Of a stretch of DNA of 36,665 nucleotides, positions 8,376-16,217 are shown in pieces. The stretch comes from Gilvimarinus agarilyticus. Lineage in GTDB: Bacteria > Pseudomonadota > Gammaproteobacteria > Pseudomonadales > Cellvibrionaceae. Numbering within the stretch: the first letter of the stretch is position 1; each line of letters starts with the position of its first letter. The notes below the pieces were generated by a model, which did not search any database, had not been told where the DNA came from, and was given only the letters and a program-made list of their open reading frames with translations. Made by a program: the position numbers and the translations under genes. The stretch spans positions 1,308,713-1,345,377 of the forward strand of contig NZ_JXCJ01000001.1 in NCBI RefSeq assembly GCF_000832015.1. The letters run 5' to 3'.

Positions 8376-10829
8376 TTGACTTCTTCTTGTGATTCCGATG
8401 GCGCGGCAACCTTATTAGCTGAATCTAATAAGGCGGCTCACGATGGATACATTGTAAAAGCTCTGCGAGGATGGCTGAATATAGTGCAGGTGTCTGACGA
8501 ATCACTTGGTGTATTGGCCAATATTGCCGCTTTTAGAGCTAAGCTTGGCCCAGAACTGGCAGAGCGCTCTATTGCCCTATTTGATGATGAAACCTTCTCC
8601 GGGCTTAGTGTACATAACGAGTGCGACGAACTATCCGCCGCTATTTATAGTGTTGTACTACGAAAACCCTGCCGGTTTATATGGCTTTCGAGTACTAACC
8701 CGTTTATTTGGTTTGCAGCCCTGTGCGCCTCGTTGCTGTGGGGTGCGCGTATTGCTTTACCTGTAGGCCTTCGATCATCGAATGAGCCGAATATGGCTTA
8801 CACCGTACTATCGCGTTTTTTTAAGGCTGATTGGCCCGAGCTGCTGCATGAGCAGGTTGACGCACTCAGTTGCACTGAGCCTTCATCTTATGAAGACCTC
8901 TTGTTATACGTAGAGAGGTCGCGGGACGCTGATGCTATTGCGGGACAAGGTGCCGTTTGGTTGCTACCGCCATTAACGGAGCTTCAAAAGCATATTCTGC
9001 GTCAAGTCGCCATACTGGGAGGCCCGCCTGGTTATTCTAAAGCACCTGATGCTCGTGGCCTTAATCCTCTGACGATATTGTATGTTTGTGACTGTGATGC
9101 CGGTAACCAGGGCGTATCGACGCAAATACCAAAACAGTTAAGTCAAATGTTTTCTTGCGTGATCCTCCTTGGCATTACTGAATCAGCCAGTGCAACCCCT
9201 TTTCATCAGGTGCTCAGTTCACCGCTATCGTTGATTCCTATTGACCGGCTTAGCTTAGGTGATAATGTCGTATCTGCTAGCTTAAAACCCGATATTGTTA
9301 TTGCTGACGGAGGTTCGGCTTCTGCTTTGGCTGCGGGTTTGGCTGTTAAAGTGGGTTGCGGTAGCCGTTTGGTAGTTGTGGCACGAGAAGAATCCAGTGC
9401 AATTACTGAGCCTATTGCCGGTGTAACCAATCTATTAAAGGCATTGTCATGTGGAGAATTTGGCGAGGCGGTTGATGTGACGCTGAGTCTAACCTCGTCG
9501 ATAAACGATTCCGACAATGAGTCAGCCAATGATTATGCGTCGATGACTCAATACTTGTGGGTAAAGCTGTATGCCGCGATGGCTAAATTGACGCATTCAG
9601 TTGGTTCTACCTCTGCCTCGGTGAGTCGCTCGCCAAATAATACGGATCCTGGGACTCACACCGTCGTGTTGTTCTGGAAGCAAAACGATACTGGCTTATA
9701 CGGGCGCCGCTCGGATATGGTGGCTAAAGCTCTAGCGCAACACCCTTCGGTTAAACAGGTGCTGATTGTTGATGCTCCGATTACCAAAAGCAGACTGCTT
9801 AATAAAGCTCAGGGCCATTCATTAACTCATGACCGGTTGGTGTACGCGGCGGCATACCAGAAGGCACTCGGCTTTAGCCGAACCGAAAAGCTGTTGACCG
9901 ATGTCTTTATTTACGAAGCAGAGTCTGAGCATGATTTACCGCTTGAGAGCGAGTATTTGAGCTACTTGCGTGAGCTATTTGCGCGCGAAGGTGTAACGCC
10001 AGCTTCTAGCGTGTTTTGGTATTACCCCAAGGCGGTGCATGGTGCCGCTGTGGTTAGGGCCTTTGAGCCTGCCAAAGTGGTGGTGGATGTGGTGGACGAT
10101 CATCGAGCTTGGCCGGGGGTTACCGAGGAGCAAAGCAATGAGTTTACTAGGCACTACCGTGAAATGCTTAGTTTGGCGGACGTTAGAATGGCAAATTGCC
10201 AATCTGTGCAAGAGTCAATGCAAGCATTGGGCTTTTCTGTTGATTTAGTGCCGAACGGTTGTGAAAGCTCCCCCGACGTTGTTGTCCCAGAGGGGAGTGA
10301 AGTTTACGATGAGCTGGCAAGTTTTCAAGGGCCAATTATTGGTTTTGTGGGTAACTTAGAAACTAAGATTGACATACCGCTACTGTACGAAATTGCTAAA
10401 ACGTTTCCCGATAGTTTGATTGCGTTAGTTGGGTCCACCCATGCGAACCCAGCCGTTCGTGAGTTGCTGGCTCTGCCGAATGTGCGTTTAACGGGCGTGT
10501 TGGAGTATCGATTTACTCCCGCACTCGTACGTTTATTTAGCGTCGCTATTGTCCCGCATTTGAACACTCCGTTAACGAAGAGCATGAATCCACTGAAAGC
10601 GTATGTATACTTAGCCGGTAAAATACCTGTGGTGGCGACTAACGTGCCTAATTTGCCTCAAACCCCCTGGTTAAAAGTCGCTAACGATCATGTGGATTTT
10701 ATTAACCATATCCATCACGTTTTGGCTGAGGGTACACGAGCCTTGAACGGTGAAGCTTTGGCGCAATTCATACATGACAACTCTTGGGAGCAGCGGCTCG
10801 CCCCGGTAATAAAAAAGCTTGGCATTTAG
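8376..10829 (+). CDS. Large glycosyltransferase, GT4/GT1-like, with N-terminal extension
   Basis: An 817-residue protein, about twice the length of a single GT4. A TTG at 8376 is the only usable start near the 5' end: an in-frame TAG lies four codons upstream and the next Met is well inside the protein; TAGG at 8364-8367 may be its ribosome site. Residues 1-230 are not recognised. From about 231 (LTILYVCDCDAGNQGVSTQI) a Rossmann-like segment begins. From about 428 (HTVVLFWKQNDTGLYGRRSD) a full GT-B enzyme follows, with VVVDVVDDHRAWPG, the NGCE motif, IGFVGNLETKID and the donor-side segment MNPLKAYVYLAGKIPVVAT. Base composition is intermediate between the A+T-rich genes to the left and the G+C-richer genes to the right. 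It probably transfers one or two sugars; linkage unknown. Confidence 0.8.
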   Translation: MTSSCDSDGAATLLAESNKAAHDGYIVKALRGWLNIVQVSDESLGVLANIAAFRAKLGPELAERSIALFDDETFSGLSVHNECDELSAAIYSVVLRKPCRFIWLSSTNPFIWFAALCASLLWGARIALPVGLRSSNEPNMAYTVLSRFFKADWPELLHEQVDALSCTEPSSYEDLLLYVERSRDADAIAGQGAVWLLPPLTELQKHILRQVAILGGPPGYSKAPDARGLNPLTILYVCDCDAGNQGVSTQIPKQLSQMFSCVILLGITESASATPFHQVLSSPLSLIPIDRLSLGDNVVSASLKPDIVIADGGSASALAAGLAVKVGCGSRLVVVAREESSAITEPIAGVTNLLKALSCGEFGEAVDVTLSLTSSINDSDNESANDYASMTQYLWVKLYAAMAKLTHSVGSTSASVSRSPNNTDPGTHTVVLFWKQNDTGLYGRRSDMVAKALAQHPSVKQVLIVDAPITKSRLLNKAQGHSLTHDRLVYAAAYQKALGFSRTEKLLTDVFIYEAESEHDLPLESEYLSYLRELFAREGVTPASSVFWYYPKAVHGAAVVRAFEPAKVVVDVVDDHRAWPGVTEEQSNEFTRHYREMLSLADVRMANCQSVQESMQALGFSVDLVPNGCESSPDVVVPEGSEVYDELASFQGPIIGFVGNLETKIDIPLLYEIAKTFPDSLIALVGSTHANPAVRELLALPNVRLTGVLEYRFTPALVRLFSVAIVPHLNTPLTKSMNPLKAYVYLAGKIPVVATNVPNLPQTPWLKVANDHVDFINHIHHVLAEGTRALNGEALAQFIHDNSWEQRLAPVIKKLGI

Positions 10830-10909
10830 CTGCTTTTTGTTGTTAAGCGTTGCTCCGTCGCTAGATCTAAACTTTCAAATCTCTTTCAGGTAGTAGGTAT
10901 GCCCAGCTT

Positions 10910-13345
10910 ATGAATAGACAACTGACACCCGCCGGTAAGCCTACCTACGACTTATACATCGAGGCGCTTGGCGCCCAAGAGCTGAGCGGCTGGATTGTCG
11001 ATAGCGCGGCCCCTGGCCGGGTGTTTGATTTTGCGGTGCAGATAAACGGTAAGCCTGTTGCTACCGTCCAAAACAACCTCGAACGTGCCGACTTAAAAGA
11101 CATTGGTAAGTCTGAGGGACTGGGTGGTTTTAAGCTTATTTTAGTTAGCACTCTGTTGGCGGAGGGGACTAACGAGGTTGCTTTGGCGTTGCCCGAGGGG
11201 CAGCTGTTGCCGTTGGGGTACATTATCTCTAGCAGCTCGGGTGGCGGCGATGACGTGTTTGTGGGCTACGATCACCCCGTAACCGTAATTGTGCCTATTT
11301 ATAACGCGTCAAAACATGTGTCGGTTTGTATTGAGCGGTTGCTGGCTTATACCGCGCCTGAAGTTCGCATACTGCTGATTGATGATGCCAGTACCGATAA
11401 GGCGATTGAGCCCCTATTGGCGCAGGCGGAGCGCTCTGAGCATATAGAGGTGTTGCGCAACGAGGTAAACATCGGTTTTACCAACACGGTAAACCGAGGT
11501 ATTAAGCATGCTGGGAATGACGATGTTGTGTTGCTTAACTCTGACGCCCGCGTTACCCCCCGCTGGCTGCAGGGGCTACAACGCGCTTTGTACAATGACT
11601 CGCGTATAGCTACGGTTACACCGGTATCCAATAACGCGGGGGCGTTTTCGGCGCCCGAGCAAATGGATGCACGCTCCTTTCTCTCGGATATTCGTGAGTC
11701 AGACTATGCCCGCGCTTTTAGGCGCTATGGGGCGGGTTTGTATCCAAGCGTACCTACGGGTAATGGCTTTTGTATGTATATTCGGCGCGGCTGCTTGAAT
11801 GAAGTGGGGTTACTAGACGAAGCGGCCTTCCCCCGAGGCTACGGCGAAGAAAACGACTTTTGCATGCGCGCACGCCGTAAGGGTTGGCGCCATGTCGTGG
11901 ATGACCGCACCTATGTATTCCATGAGCGTAACCAAAGTTTTGGCGCTGAGCGCGACACGTTGATTAACGCCGGTGCCGGGGTAGTCGCGCAGCGTTTCCC
12001 GGAGTACGAGTTTGAGATTGGCGTTTTCTCGGCCAGTGATGCGTTTGCTACTATCCGCACACAAGCGTTAGACGCCTTGGCTCATGCCAAGCAGAGCCCT
12101 ATTAAGCCAAGGGTGTTGTTTGTGGTGGCGACTCAAACCGGGGGGACCCCAAAAACCAACTTAGATCTAATGCGTACTGTGGCCCATGACTATGAGCCCT
12201 GGTTACTGCGCTGTGATTCGGCCCATATGTATTTGTCATCTCTGGACAGTAACGGAGAGCTACAAACTGTTAAAAACCACGACTTAACAGAGCCGGTCGA
12301 GCCGTTACAGCATGTGTCGTTTGAGTATGACCGGGTGATAAAGCAGTGGCTCGAGCGGTATGACTTTGATTTAGTGCATATTCGCCACCTTGCCTGGCAC
12401 TCGGTTAATTTGCCTAAGCTTGCCAAGCAGGCGGGTGCTCGGGTGATTAAATCGGTACACGACTTTTATGATATTTGCCCCACGGTAAAACTGTTGGACG
12501 CCGACAATAAGTTTTGTGGTGGTAAGTGCGCTAACTCCCGGGCGGCTGCCGATTGCGCCAATAGTATGTGGGCGAAGCATCCTTTTCCGGCGTTAAAGTC
12601 CCTGTGGATTGGGCGCTGGCGAGAGATTTTTGCCAATGCACTCAGCCATAGCGACGCTTTGGTAACCACAAGCCACAGCGCCCGCGACACGGTTAAGGCG
12701 GCTTTGCCGGCTGTGGCCGACAAAGCCTTTCATGTTATTCCCCATGGCCGAGACTTTACCGAGTTTGTGCCGCCGGCGGTTACCTTAAGTACGGCAACTA
12801 CGCTTAACGTATTAGTGCCCGGCACCATTGATGGCCCTAAGGGTGCCGATTATTTGCTTGCGTTGCTCGATTGCGACGCTGCCAAGCGGTTGCAAATACA
12901 TGTGTTAGGCGAATGCGAATATCAGCCGCTGGCGCAACACCCGCAGGTTGTGATGCACGGCCCCTATGAGCGGGACGAGTTTGTCAGCTGCGCTCAGAGT
13001 GCCGGTGCTCAGGTGGGCGCTGTGCTTTCGGTATGGGATGAGACTTGGTGCCACACGTTAACCGAGTTGTGGGCTGCCGGCTTGCCGTGTTTTGTATTAG
13101 ATTTACCTACGTTAAAGGCGCGGGTAGAGGCGTCGGGTGCAGGCTGGGTGCTGGATCCAGCCGACCCGCAAAGCAGTTATATGCAGATGGTGAATCTAAG
13201 CCCGGAAAATTACGAGCAAAAAGCGCTAGCGGTAAGGGCGTGGCAGCAGGGTGAGGGGCAAGCTCACAGCACGGCTTGGATGGCGCAACAGTATATCGAA
13301 CTGTATCAAGCGCTATTGGCGCAACCTGGCCGAAAGCTGCGTTAA
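10910..13345 (+). CDS. Three-domain glycosyltransferase: beta-sandwich domain, GT2, GT4-like
   Basis: An 811-residue multidomain protein. Residues 1-110 (starting TYDLYIEALGAQELSGWIVD, with a later FDFAVQINGKPVA) resemble the small beta-sandwich found at the N-terminus of some large bacterial glycosyltransferases, possibly a carbohydrate- or partner-binding module. A GT2 domain begins at about 122 (PVTVIVPIYNASKHV), with LLIDDAS and VVLLNSDARV as donor-site motifs and the GYGEENDFCMR motif. A GT-B/GT4-like domain follows from about 395 (KPRVLFVVATQTGGTPKTN), with KSVHDFYDICP, HGRDF and the C-terminal TLTELWAAGLPCFVLD. ATG 10910 follows GTAGG at 10893-10897. The gene is G+C-richer than those before 8.3 kb. 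Right after it lies a 650-base repeat-filled space, so it may end a transcript. It would add at least two sugar residues. Confidence 0.85.
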   Translation: MNRQLTPAGKPTYDLYIEALGAQELSGWIVDSAAPGRVFDFAVQINGKPVATVQNNLERADLKDIGKSEGLGGFKLILVSTLLAEGTNEVALALPEGQLLPLGYIISSSSGGGDDVFVGYDHPVTVIVPIYNASKHVSVCIERLLAYTAPEVRILLIDDASTDKAIEPLLAQAERSEHIEVLRNEVNIGFTNTVNRGIKHAGNDDVVLLNSDARVTPRWLQGLQRALYNDSRIATVTPVSNNAGAFSAPEQMDARSFLSDIRESDYARAFRRYGAGLYPSVPTGNGFCMYIRRGCLNEVGLLDEAAFPRGYGEENDFCMRARRKGWRHVVDDRTYVFHERNQSFGAERDTLINAGAGVVAQRFPEYEFEIGVFSASDAFATIRTQALDALAHAKQSPIKPRVLFVVATQTGGTPKTNLDLMRTVAHDYEPWLLRCDSAHMYLSSLDSNGELQTVKNHDLTEPVEPLQHVSFEYDRVIKQWLERYDFDLVHIRHLAWHSVNLPKLAKQAGARVIKSVHDFYDICPTVKLLDADNKFCGGKCANSRAAADCANSMWAKHPFPALKSLWIGRWREIFANALSHSDALVTTSHSARDTVKAALPAVADKAFHVIPHGRDFTEFVPPAVTLSTATTLNVLVPGTIDGPKGADYLLALLDCDAAKRLQIHVLGECEYQPLAQHPQVVMHGPYERDEFVSCAQSAGAQVGAVLSVWDETWCHTLTELWAAGLPCFVLDLPTLKARVEASGAGWVLDPADPQSSYMQMVNLSPENYEQKALAVRAWQQGEGQAHSTAWMAQQYIELYQALLAQPGRKLR

Positions 13346-13382
13346 TTTTAGGGTTGCGGCGGGTAAGGGGGGTTGCCTTGCT

Positions 13383-13841
13383 GTCATTCCCGGCTGCGAC
13401 CGGGAATCTAGCGCCTTTTATTTCTTCATTCCTGCGTAGGCGGGAATTTAGTGTCTTTGGGTGTTGCACGTTGTCGGGGCAGGCGTATTGTTTGTTCGAA
13501 GCCACTGGGGCCGGCTCCGGCTTTCCTTGCTACCGCCGGCATTTGTGCGTCCCTGCACATCATCCAAGGTCTACGCTTCGCCCGGTTGTGGTGTGGTTGG
13601 GTGTTGTGTCGTCACTCCCGGCTATGATCGGGAATCTAGTGGCCTTGTTGTTTGAAGTCACTCCGTTCTCCGTACCCCTTCGCTCGTCCGCCGTCTTATA
13701 AGCCACTGGGTCCCGGGTCTACGCTTCGCTCCGCCCGGGACGACGTTGTAGTATGGTTGGGTGTTGTGTCGTCATTCTCGGCCATGATCGGGAATCTAGC
13801 GCCTTTAATCTCGTCATTCCCGCGCAGGCGGGAATCTAGTG
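13383..13841. repeat. Composite palindromic repeat array A (5 inverted-repeat copies plus GC-rich palindrome)
   Basis: Five copies of a 29-30 bp inverted repeat with arms TCATTCCCG and CGGGAATCTAG lie at 13383-13411, 13425-13453, 13611-13641, 13771-13800 and 13813-13841. They are of two kinds: one with loop like GCTGCGAC or CATGATC followed by TAGCGCC or TAGTGG, and one with loop CGCAGGCG followed by TAGTG. The two kinds pair with starts 42 bases apart (13383/13425; 13771/13813). A second palindrome with arms GTCCCGGG (13710-13717) and CCCGGGAC (13734-13741) lies between them, after the conserved spacer TTTGAAGTCACTCCGTTCTC. All short open frames here run through the repeats and are not counted as genes. 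Confidence 0.9.
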
Positions 13842-14073
13842 TCTTTGTTGCTGGGCTAGGGTCACGGATAAGCTGGATCGGCTCTTGGTAACGCCTGTCG
13901 CAAACCGGTCCGATAAGTTGGCCTGATAAGGCGATATTGTGAGATCATACGCGCTACTTCAGCGCCTTAAGAGTTGGGTAGGTAAGGAATGAGTTAATGC
14001 TTAAGTGGCGAGCAATATTGGCGTGCTTGCAGCGGGTTTGGCTCAAACACAAGGGGTTTTAAGAGTACTGTGT
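13842..14073. other. Leader region before the HAD gene
   Basis: This stretch separates repeat array A from the next gene. I see no convincing sigma-70 promoter. There is a strong ribosome site AAGGAA at 13984-13989, spaced seven bases before an ATG at 13997 that opens a 21-codon frame ending in TAA at 14060-14062, twelve bases before the ATG of the HAD gene at 14074. It could be a leader peptide or an accidental frame. Confidence 0.4.
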
Positions 14074-16215
14074 ATGCGTTTATTTCGGCCATTTTCTAGC
14101 GACAATCAACCAGAGCCCCCCCCAGAGGAAGAGCCGACACCCGTTGTTGAGCTGGCATCGCCTCATGTAGAGTCCTTTGCACCGTTTAATGCTCCTTTGC
14201 TACCTGCCGCTTGCGGTGTCGATTGTGCGTGTAATAGCGGGGCAGTATTGTGTAATACCGCCTATGTAAAGGCGAACCCCGGGGTTACCTCGGTGGCTCG
14301 GGCTGGTACTCACTTTGCCGAGGCGGGTGCCAAAGAGGGCCGTTATAAAGCCCTGGGGCGTATGGCGTTTAAATATCAAACCATTGGCTCGTGGCAGTAC
14401 AAAGAGGCGCTGGCTAACAGCCACCGGTTGGGGCAATTTACCTCAGATTTTGTACAAGAGAAGGACGTGCCGGCGTTTATTTGGCGCGGCATTCAGCCGC
14501 ACCAGCTACACGAGGCAACGCTGGTTGCGTTCGATTTGTTTGATACCTTGGTGTACCGCGCCACCACCGAGCCCCACGATATTTTTGATTTGGTCGCCTG
14601 GGATACCGGCATTGCAGATTTTGCCGAGCAGCGCATTGCGGCGGAAGAGCGCTGTAAAGAGGCGTTTGAGGTTAAACAGTACCTGCTCGCGGACATTTAC
14701 CGCGAGCTGCCCTACACCGAGACCGACCGGCAGCGTGCTTACACCGCTGAGCTTGCGTACGAGCAAGCAAACCTGGCTGTGCGCCATAACCTATTTAATT
14801 TTGCTAAAACCCTACAGGCCAAGGGGTTACGGGTGATCGTCGTGAGTGACTTTTACCTTACCAAAGCCGACTTACTGAGTATTTTACCTGCCGATATTAC
14901 CGAGGCGTTTGACGAGATTTATGTCTCCGCCGACTTTGGCGTGTGTAAGCACGATGGCCAGTTATTCGAGCAGTTATCGTTACAGGTACCAGAGCTGGCC
15001 AGCCAATGCGCGTTGTTTTTAGGCGATAACTGGCGCTCGGACTTTGGTATTCCACAGCAATACGGTTACAGCGCTTTTAGGACTCCAACGCTGTACGAAA
15101 CCTCACGCCGCGAGCGTGGCTTTTTTGAGCTGCTTACGTACTGCCCACCCGAGCCTCGGCGCGAGAGCCTGGCGCGCTTTGCCCGCAACGAACAACGCTG
15201 GAGCCGTGATGTGCCCGCGTTATACGCGGCCTGCGCTATGGCCTTTGTGGCGCAACATTTAAAGGCGCTGTACGACAATGGCAACTACACAACCCCCGTG
15301 GTGTTTTTAGCGCGCGACGGGCACCTGGCCTGCCAAGTGTTTAAAGCGCTTTACCCGGATATTCCGGCTATAGAGGTGGCCAACTCGCGCTCATTAAATT
15401 TTCATGCCTTGGTAAATGAGGTAGAAGATTTAAAAGCCGTGTTTAAGCGCGACGGTAAACCCCAAACCCTGCAGCAAACGCTGTTTAACCGTTTGGGGTA
15501 CACCGTGGACGATTTGCCTGAGGGGCAAATGGCCGATGCGTTATTGCACACACCAGAGCTTTTTAATGGCGGTTTGACTGAGCTGCTGGTTGAATTTTGC
15601 CGCGGGCAAGCCGGTAGCTACCGCCGTTACTTAAATGCGCAAGGCGTTGCGGATGGCAACGACTACTTAGTGTTTGATATTGGCTACCGTGGTACAGCCG
15701 CCAAAGCGTTTGAACAGCTGCTACCCCAAAGCCGCTGTAACTGGGTGTACCTCACTACCTTTAAAGAGATGCTGCATGCCAAACACCCGCATTTTGCCTT
15801 TATGCCAGAGTTTAATGCCGAGCGCTACGGCGATATATTGCCCGCGCTGGAGGCACTGCTAAGCGACAACGCCACCAGCAGTGCCCACTATTTTAACGAG
15901 GGTAAATTGGTGCGCCGCGAAGGTGACAGCCAGGCACTGAATACATTAATGGGAGAGTTACAAGGGCGTGCTGTTGCGTTGGTAAAGTCGCATCCACAAG
16001 CGTTTAAGCGCCCCTTCCCGCTTACCTCTAACCCGGTGATTACGCTAATGGATTACCTGACGCTGCCCAGTGCCGATTTTGCCCGGCACTTTGTGGGGGT
16101 GCCCAGTGAAGACAGCTTTGCCGGCGCTAGCTCGTATTATGTTTCACCCAAATTTTTAACCAGTGCCAGTGTGTGGCAAGGGGCATTAAACGCCCTGCTG
16201 CAGGAGCAACGCTAA
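14074..16215 (+). CDS. Large HAD-superfamily protein of surface-glycan loci (COG5610-like)
   Basis: ATG 14074 is favoured as start: it follows AAGAG at 14061-14065 and gives MRLFRPF. A GTG at 14005 in the same frame would add 23 residues without a better ribosome site. Residues about 150-340 hold a HAD phosphatase-like domain: motif I FDLFDTL with nucleophile candidate D154 but Phe at +2, motif II VVSDFYLTKADL, motif III lysine in VCKHDGQLF, and motif IV FLGDNWRSDFG. A long C-terminal part (about 350-713) has FLARDGHLACQVFKALYPD and FDIGYRGTAAKAFEQL, seen in the predicted-hydrolase group often fused to or placed beside glycosyltransferases; its reaction is not known to me. The N-terminus has a PEPPPEEEPTP tract, likely a flexible linker. 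The next gene begins 3 bases after its stop. Confidence 0.8.
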   Translation: MRLFRPFSSDNQPEPPPEEEPTPVVELASPHVESFAPFNAPLLPAACGVDCACNSGAVLCNTAYVKANPGVTSVARAGTHFAEAGAKEGRYKALGRMAFKYQTIGSWQYKEALANSHRLGQFTSDFVQEKDVPAFIWRGIQPHQLHEATLVAFDLFDTLVYRATTEPHDIFDLVAWDTGIADFAEQRIAAEERCKEAFEVKQYLLADIYRELPYTETDRQRAYTAELAYEQANLAVRHNLFNFAKTLQAKGLRVIVVSDFYLTKADLLSILPADITEAFDEIYVSADFGVCKHDGQLFEQLSLQVPELASQCALFLGDNWRSDFGIPQQYGYSAFRTPTLYETSRRERGFFELLTYCPPEPRRESLARFARNEQRWSRDVPALYAACAMAFVAQHLKALYDNGNYTTPVVFLARDGHLACQVFKALYPDIPAIEVANSRSLNFHALVNEVEDLKAVFKRDGKPQTLQQTLFNRLGYTVDDLPEGQMADALLHTPELFNGGLTELLVEFCRGQAGSYRRYLNAQGVADGNDYLVFDIGYRGTAAKAFEQLLPQSRCNWVYLTTFKEMLHAKHPHFAFMPEFNAERYGDILPALEALLSDNATSSAHYFNEGKLVRREGDSQALNTLMGELQGRAVALVKSHPQAFKRPFPLTSNPVITLMDYLTLPSADFARHFVGVPSEDSFAGASSYYVSPKFLTSASVWQGALNALLQEQR

Positions 16216-16217
16216 CC

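Noticed and set aside
13251-13891. Several overlapping short plus-strand open frames, some ending in the repeat-encoded RRRES-type peptides, in array A
   Set aside because: They are translations of the palindromic repeats or run out of the GT gene in another frame; none has a credible ribosome site or family.
14005-14073. GTG 14005 as start of the HAD gene
   Set aside because: No ribosome site at a good distance; ATG 14074 fits better. The longer form cannot be fully excluded.
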